Below, piece by piece: positions 60,001 to 64,000 of a DNA stretch of 64,000 nucleotides. Within the stretch, counting starts at the first letter, position 1, and each line of letters opens with the position of its first letter. The stretch spans positions 233,247 through 297,246 of the forward strand of contig NZ_JBNGOP010000003.1 of NCBI RefSeq assembly GCF_050589625.1. The letters run 5' to 3'. The notes beneath the pieces are model-generated. The model was not told the DNA's origin and did not search any database. It was given only the letters and a program-made list of their open reading frames with translations. Made by a program: the position numbers and the translations under genes. Source of the stretch: Pelagihabitans sp947500445. GTDB lineage: Bacteria > Bacteroidota > Bacteroidia > Flavobacteriales > Flavobacteriaceae.

Positions 60001-62657
60001 CCGGAAAGGCGACTGCCCCGGACGGTACCACTAGGGCCGATATACAAGCGGAGGCAGATGCGTTTAGCGGGGCGCTTTGGGTAAGCCGTACCACGGCCGC
60101 CAATACCATTGGCGGGGGCCAGGCCTTTTACAACAATGGCGCCTACCCCAATGCCGACCCCGATGCTGAAGTAACGGTAAGCGAACTGCTTACGGTGGAC
60201 TATTACGATACCTATTTAGACCATGGTAGCGGCGCACCATCGGCCTTCACTCCCCTGGGGGGAACGAATCCTGTACAGATTAGTGAAATTGCCGCAAAAG
60301 GGCTACCGACCGTAAGGAGGGTAAAAGTGCTGGGGGTGGAAGAGGATTTTTCCTGGATTACTTCCCGTACCTATTACGACGAAAAGGGAAGGGCCATTCA
60401 TACCCACACCCAAAACGATTATTTGGCAACGACGGATATTCTGGAAATGGAATTGGACTTTATCGGAAAACCAATTAAGACTAGGTCGAGCCATATCCGA
60501 AACGGCAATACCATAGTGACCATCGATAATTTCACCTATGATACCGTGGGGCGATTACTGTCGCAAACGCAGTGTATCGGCGACGATACCTTGGGGAATT
60601 CCTGCGTTGCCGGGGGAACTGGTAATGGGGGGTTACAAAACCTGATCATCAACGGGGAAACGGTTAGCAATGTACGTACCGCAAGCAATAGCATAAGGGC
60701 GAGCAATTCCGAAATCGTGGCCGGTGGGCGTTTGCGAATCGGCTCGGGAAGCTTGGGTTCTAGTGGTAAGGAGGAGTTGATTGTGGGCAATACCTATGAT
60801 GCAATGGGCCAGTTGGTAGTGAAAAAAGTAGGTGGTTCCCCTAATGCCGGAGGCTTGCAACAAGTGAACTACTCCTACAATGTAAGGGGATGGCTTACGG
60901 ACATCAACGATGTGGGAAGTACCGATAAATTGTTTAATTTTAGGATGAATTACAACAATCCGCAGAACGGCGCTATGTCGTTATACAACGGAAATATTTC
61001 CGAAACCCAATGGCGCACCGCTAATGTGGACGACAGTTCTTTGAAGTACTATACCTATTCCTACGACGCGCTCAACCGGATTACCGATGCCGCGGGCAAT
61101 ATGACCGGAAACCGTTACGACATCTCCGATGTATCCTACGACAAAAACGGTAACATACAAAAGCTAAAAAGAAATGGACATACCAATAACAGTGCTACGG
61201 CCTTTGGCCTAATGGATGATCTTTCCTATACCTATACCGGTAACCAATTGCAATCGGTTATGGACAGTGGTGCGAGCACTGGATTTATTGACGGCAATCC
61301 TTCGGGCTACGATTATGTTTACGATCAAAACGGTAATATGATCCGTGATGATAACAAAGGCATCCGTAGCATTAAGTACAATCATTTGAATCTACCAAGA
61401 ATTATGGATTTGGGAGAAGGTGATATCCATTATGCATATACCGCAGATGGTACAAAATTGCAAAAATACGTGTTCAGGGATGGAGAGCCCCTACCTCCCG
61501 ATTGGACAGATTACGCAGGCAACTACATCTATAAGAACGGTGTTCTGCAGTTTTTTAGGCATTCCGAAGGTTATGTTTCAGTAGCCAACGGAAACTACGA
61601 ATATGTCTACAATTATACAGACCATTTGGGCAACGTACGGCTCTCCTATACCGATGCCGATGGCGACGGAGAGATCGATGCATCTTCGGAAATTATATCT
61701 GAGAAGAACTATTATCCCTTCGGATTGGAACATAAGGGATATAACAACAATGTCTTGTCCCTTGGTAATCCCGTTGCGAAAAAGTATATGTTCGGCGGTA
61801 AGGAATATCAGGACGAGCTTGATTTGAAATGGTATGACATTTCCGCGAGGAACTACGACCCGGCCCTGGGAAGGTGGATGAACATCGACCCGCTTGCAGA
61901 GATGATGCGTAGGCACTCGCCATATAACTATGCCTTTGATAATCCAGTTTATTTTATCGATCCTGATGGTATGATGCCAGGGCCGCCAGACATAATATCT
62001 AAGGTTTCTAATACAAAGAGAGCTGATAAAAGAGTACAGAGAGATGTTAGCGTTACATTGACTCTTTCGGTTGTTGCTGGTGAAAACGATGATTTATCTG
62101 GTACTATTTTTAGTGGAGGAAGCGGATCGGTAAGTTTGAGTGATTTTGAAGGAAGAGCAGATTCTTACTTTGCTCCAGCAGACTTACTTGCAAATGATAA
62201 TGTAACCGATTTTACGGTTGAATTCAATGTTGTAAGTTCATTGGATGATGTCGGTGAAAACGACCATGTCTTAGTATTGGTTGATGAAATACCACAAAGC
62301 TCTGGAGATGAGTCGAACCCTGTAGGTTTAGCGCAGCTTGGCGGCAGAGTGTCGGCTGTAGAAAGAGGTACTTTAGCTGATGGAAGTTTTGATGAAGTTG
62401 CCCAACACGAGTTAGGCCACAACACGGGTCTGCCACATAACGATAATATTAAAGGTTTAATGAGTACAAATGTTAATGGGTCAACCTCATTATCAGGTGC
62501 AGACAGGGGCAGAATCGTTAGCGGAAATGGTACTGGTCAATTAGCTCATGGAGACGGAGATGGAGTTGTAAAGGATTCTGAACGCTCTACTAATTACTCC
62601 ACACCTATTAAACAACAGGCTCTAGATTTTTTAGAGAATAGCAAAATTCAATATTAG
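57057..62657 (+). CDS. LRR-Ig-RHS polymorphic-toxin-like protein with C-terminal metzincin domain
   Basis: The 1866-residue protein has a signal peptide (to about 20, ending VAVAQ) and about 19 plant-type leucine-rich repeats (about 75-535, LxGxIPxxxxxLxxL). An Ig-like domain (about 555-645) and a DUF6443-like region (about 650-790) follow. YD repeats continue to the RHS-associated core (about 1515-1635: DHLGNVRLSY, YYPFGLEHKGYN, YDPALGRWMNIDPLAE). The variable tip (about 1640-1866) contains H1784-E-L-G-H1788-x2-G-x2-H1794 and Met1802, a metzincin zinc-protease site. A lipoprotein gene follows after 1 bp. Confidence 0.88.
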   Translation: MKHLFLLFVFLLTGSVAVAQVSPEEKQALQDFYNATGGPGWTSENDDDPDNDWDFSGPVTSDWEGVNINNGDFYNLSLGRNNLVGTIPESIGDLINLRSIFLYDNQLSGSIPDNLAQLANLTSLSLGKNPLSGNLQVLRSMTNLRNINLQQTEYAGSIPQWLGELSSLTSLNLGRCRFTGEIPESLSQLRNLYSLYLNNNQLTGEIPKELGQLSSLTLLYLENNQLNGGIPDSFGNLTNLEYLMLHDNQLSGSIPMELFQLPNLVFLHLGRNNLSGSVPEQRSSLTFLFLENNSLTGVIPGSIMEFPNMIAVDLSYNQFTGELPSNYNSQSKISYFNFANNQLTGNIPESIFSFPELAHLYVNDNLLSGSIPSNVVLATNLQDLHLENNQFSGVIPEDIGQCEKLRNLSLNANQLTGSIPVSIESLQELQFFNLYNNSLEGVIPENIGLLNKLEVLQVHSNRLTGSIPSSLGNLDIIKTIRLDGNRLTGNIPQSLTNLSELVSLYLNDNSVSGDIPDLSVLTNLSTLYINENDFQYGDFEGEYPAYLNITNFQYSNQSPVGEIETLSENEGGVLTLTAEVSGAQNHYRWLKDGVPVSGAPDAPEFVIDYLIPSDAGVYSCEVTSDIVADLTILRNPVTVEVQAGVPLAPSGYNYVYGRTYQNPVTDTPATLFEESADYVQNITYFDGLGRPIQSNAIGQSPVGNADIVTHIGYDAYGRQAKEWLPYAESRQPKGRFKTGDVARQTQSYYQNNYNADFLGMSLEEINAYSEKQFESSPLNRVEKQAAPGKDWKIGNGHEIAFAYQTNTITDEVKQFSVDTPNTPLQNTYVASLVAEPGFHRAGTLYKNVIRDENHSGIADDPDHTTEEFVDKEGRTVLKRTYNNGERHDTYYVYDDFGNLTYVLPPKMEGDSTEMDVLGYQYTYDHRNRLVEKQLPGKGVEYIVYNRLDQPILTQDANQREKDNDSDEWLFTKYDAFGRVAYTGKATAPDGTTRADIQAEADAFSGALWVSRTTAANTIGGGQAFYNNGAYPNADPDAEVTVSELLTVDYYDTYLDHGSGAPSAFTPLGGTNPVQISEIAAKGLPTVRRVKVLGVEEDFSWITSRTYYDEKGRAIHTHTQNDYLATTDILEMELDFIGKPIKTRSSHIRNGNTIVTIDNFTYDTVGRLLSQTQCIGDDTLGNSCVAGGTGNGGLQNLIINGETVSNVRTASNSIRASNSEIVAGGRLRIGSGSLGSSGKEELIVGNTYDAMGQLVVKKVGGSPNAGGLQQVNYSYNVRGWLTDINDVGSTDKLFNFRMNYNNPQNGAMSLYNGNISETQWRTANVDDSSLKYYTYSYDALNRITDAAGNMTGNRYDISDVSYDKNGNIQKLKRNGHTNNSATAFGLMDDLSYTYTGNQLQSVMDSGASTGFIDGNPSGYDYVYDQNGNMIRDDNKGIRSIKYNHLNLPRIMDLGEGDIHYAYTADGTKLQKYVFRDGEPLPPDWTDYAGNYIYKNGVLQFFRHSEGYVSVANGNYEYVYNYTDHLGNVRLSYTDADGDGEIDASSEIISEKNYYPFGLEHKGYNNNVLSLGNPVAKKYMFGGKEYQDELDLKWYDISARNYDPALGRWMNIDPLAEMMRRHSPYNYAFDNPVYFIDPDGMMPGPPDIISKVSNTKRADKRVQRDVSVTLTLSVVAGENDDLSGTIFSGGSGSVSLSDFEGRADSYFAPADLLANDNVTDFTVEFNVVSSLDDVGENDHVLVLVDEIPQSSGDESNPVGLAQLGGRVSAVERGTLADGSFDEVAQHELGHNTGLPHNDNIKGLMSTNVNGSTSLSGADRGRIVSGNGTGQLAHGDGDGVVKDSERSTNYSTPIKQQALDFLENSKIQY

Positions 62658-62658
62658 T

Positions 62659-63204
62659 ATGCGAAATATCTCATGTTTAATTTTATTACTAAGCCTTACA
62701 TATAGTTGTCAAAAACCAGCAAACGTAAATAGTAAGAACATTGATTTTGAGGTTTTTAGTATAGATGTGCCTGAAAACTGGATTGAATTAAAGTTGAAAT
62801 CTTATGATTCATATGTGGGTGGCATAAGAACAAGTGCAGGTGATACTATATTTTTTGACTATGGTAAAAATGCCTATCCGATGGATTATGCGATTAAGGT
62901 CAATGATATAAAGGAATATCAAAAACTAGATTCGATAGGTTTTGAAATGGACAGACTGATATTCTCAAAATACCCTCATATTGACCAAAACCAAGGTACT
63001 TTCCATAAAGAATATTATTACTACGATTCAATAGGTACTTATGTTCCAAAAATACGTGTTCCCAAAAAGGCAGGTAATGGATCGACAGCAATATATTTTG
63101 ACAGTATAAAAAATGGTAAAAAACTCTATTTGTCAGGAATAAATCTTTGCGAAGATGAGCAAAGAATATTGTTGAATTCTTTTAGTACAATAGAGATAAA
63201 TTAA
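62659..63204 (+). CDS. Lipoprotein, candidate immunity protein for the metzincin tip
   Basis: The 181-residue protein has lipobox SLTYSC (Cys17 or so), placing it in the periplasm or outer membrane. The body has FSIDVPENWIEL, a pattern of PsbP/Mog1-like folds, and paired beta strands ending in LNSFSTIEI. It begins 1 bp after the toxin-like gene and is clearly more AT-rich than the window (17 G+C of 60 bases at 62701-62760). Position, membrane location and composition fit a cognate immunity protein; no family match is certain. Confidence 0.7.
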   Translation: MRNISCLILLLSLTYSCQKPANVNSKNIDFEVFSIDVPENWIELKLKSYDSYVGGIRTSAGDTIFFDYGKNAYPMDYAIKVNDIKEYQKLDSIGFEMDRLIFSKYPHIDQNQGTFHKEYYYYDSIGTYVPKIRVPKKAGNGSTAIYFDSIKNGKKLYLSGINLCEDEQRILLNSFSTIEIN

Positions 63205-63222
63205 TATAGAAAAACCCCGCTC

Positions 63223-63243
63223 CCGCTAGTCTTTTACTAGTGG
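63223..63243. repeat. Inverted repeat after the immunity gene
   Basis: CCGCTAGT-CTTTT-ACTAGTGG forms a stem with one G-T pair, 20 bp past the stop. It is not followed by a T-run on either side at the right place. It could be a weak terminator or a recombination-associated repeat. Confidence 0.4.
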
Positions 63244-63552
63244 CGTACCGAGTAAGCAAAGGTACAATAGTGGGTTTGGAATGATTATGGCCTATGTGCT
63301 TTATCCACTGCTTTATTTAGCTATTGCCAAAATCGTATTTAGTTTTAATCGACCTTTAATCTGCAGTTTCGCACAACTATTCAGAACGGACAAATGGTTT
63401 GAATGCATCATCCTGTTTTGCCATTTTCATGCAAAAGTCTTTGAATTACCTTTCATTTTCTTACACTTCAGTGTCGCCTATATTTCAGGGTGAGATACAG
63501 ATGGAAAAGTTTGTAGTGAAATGTATGGTGTGTTGATTCATAAGTGGTTAGT

Positions 63553-63638
63553 AAAAAGTGGTTAGGGGGTATTTTCTGGTTTTGAACTTGTCTTTTTCAT
63601 TAATGAATTATTAGTTCGCAGTAGCAGTTGGTAGTTGG
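63553..63638. repeat. 86-bp direct repeat, copy 1
   Basis: Begins AAAAAGTGGTTAGGGGGTAT and ends GTAGCAGTTGGTAGTTGG. It matches 63835-63920 with a single mismatch (G/C). The repeat period is 282 bp. Confidence 0.9.
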
Positions 63639-63834
63639 TAGTAATTAGTAGTGAGTAAAAAGTGGTTAGTGGGTATTTTTCTGGTTTTGAGTTTGAACTT
63701 GACACGCGCACTTGAACTTTTTTTCTTTCAGCGCAGCGGTCTTTTTTCAATTGGCAATTAGCAATTAGCAATGACCAATTAGCAATTATCAGTTTGCAGT
63801 AGCAGCTGGTAGTTGACAGTAAAAAGTGGTAAGT
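63639..63834. repeat. Composite low-complexity repeat field, right border of the RHS island
   Basis: Holds the TTTGAGTTTGAACTTGACAC block (about 63688-63707), CTTTCAGCGCAGCGGTC (about 63725-63741), and AATTAGCAATTAGCAATGACC-type units, in the same order as 49945-50105. No gene is supported from 63205 to the window end. Confidence 0.8.
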
Positions 63835-63920
63835 AAAAAGTGGTTAGGGGGTATTTTCTGGTTTTGAACTTGTCTTTTTCATTAATCAATTATTAGTTCG
63901 CAGTAGCAGTTGGTAGTTGG
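63835..63920. repeat. 86-bp direct repeat, copy 2
   Basis: Second copy of the 63553-63638 repeat, one mismatch. The window ends 80 bp later in plain AT-rich DNA. Confidence 0.9.
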
Positions 63921-64000
63921 CAGTCAATAGTGTCCGGTTGTAACTAAAAGATTTTCAATTGGTTGCAATTGTCGTTCTTTGAAATTTGAAATTCGTTCTG

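Noticed and set aside
63223..63243. Intrinsic terminator after the immunity gene
   Set aside because: The stem is short with a G-T pair and there is no adjacent T-run in the direction of transcription.
63281..63493. 70-residue hydrophobic frame after the immunity gene
   Set aside because: Short, no supporting start region, and it borders repeat DNA; a membrane-like translation is common by chance in T-rich DNA.

Overview
The window reads as chromosomal DNA from a member of the Flavobacteriaceae (Bacteroidota), close to marine genera such as Maribacter, Zobellia or Muricauda. The evidence is type IX secretion (T9SS) sorting domains, a carboxypeptidase-regulatory/TonB receptor, a DUF4296 lipoprotein tail beside an epimerase and tyrS, RHS proteins with DUF6443-type regions, and promoters of the Bacteroidota form TTTG-N(18-21)-TAnnTTTG. 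No rRNA, tRNA or CRISPR array was seen.

Layout. 0-5 kb: tail of a DUF4296 lipoprotein gene, an epimerase, tyrS, a LuxE/PaaK-type enzyme and two tiny proteins that are little more than a T9SS sorting domain. 5-17.1 kb: a TonB-dependent receptor with an internally duplicated lipoprotein, divergent from a PhoB-like regulator and its kinase; an array of 11-bp-phased half-sites lies between them. Downstream are trmB, a LysE exporter, an alkyltransferase-like protein, and an Fe-S/redox group (Mrp, NifU, an FNR-type flavoprotein and a 2Fe-2S ferredoxin). 17.1-26.7 kb: an ABC exporter and three consecutive large beta-helix proteins; two carry a G8 domain and a block resembling human CEMIP/TMEM2. 27-34.6 kb: a penicillin-acylase-family Ntn hydrolase, a BLUF blue-light sensor, a secreted protein, and a compact operon (GntP permease, RidA, fold-III PLP enzyme, M19 dipeptidase) that looks like D-amino-acid uptake and breakdown.

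34.7-49.9 kb: a leftward gene run of two PPK2 kinases, a PIG-L deacetylase, a DUF2809 gene broken by a small palindromic element, and DUF1801. It is followed by a coiled-coil lipoprotein, a phosphoesterase, a GAF protein, an HD-phosphohydrolase fused to a PycTM-like membrane domain, and a giant protein joining a phosphoesterase, a kinase-like segment and an outer-membrane barrel. 50.7-63.2 kb: a secreted-protein island with two tail-fibre-like coiled-coil proteins, a small Ig-like protein, a long RHS wrap protein, and an LRR-Ig-RHS protein ending in a metzincin-type protease domain. A lipoprotein gene, the likely immunity protein, starts 1 bp after it. The island is bordered on both sides by the same composite low-complexity repeats.

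A family of short palindromic elements (162 bp, perfect 21-bp terminal inverted repeats in two copies, and a conserved hairpin core GTAGCTAAGGCTATG) recurs through the window. Two sit in tandem between the regulator and kinase genes, one lies near the PPK2 genes, one related 172-bp copy interrupts DUF2809, and shorter remnants lie elsewhere. The strongest candidates for follow-up are the metzincin RHS toxin/immunity pair, the HD-PycTM fusion, the CEMIP-like trio, the pho-box-like array and the mobile palindromic element.
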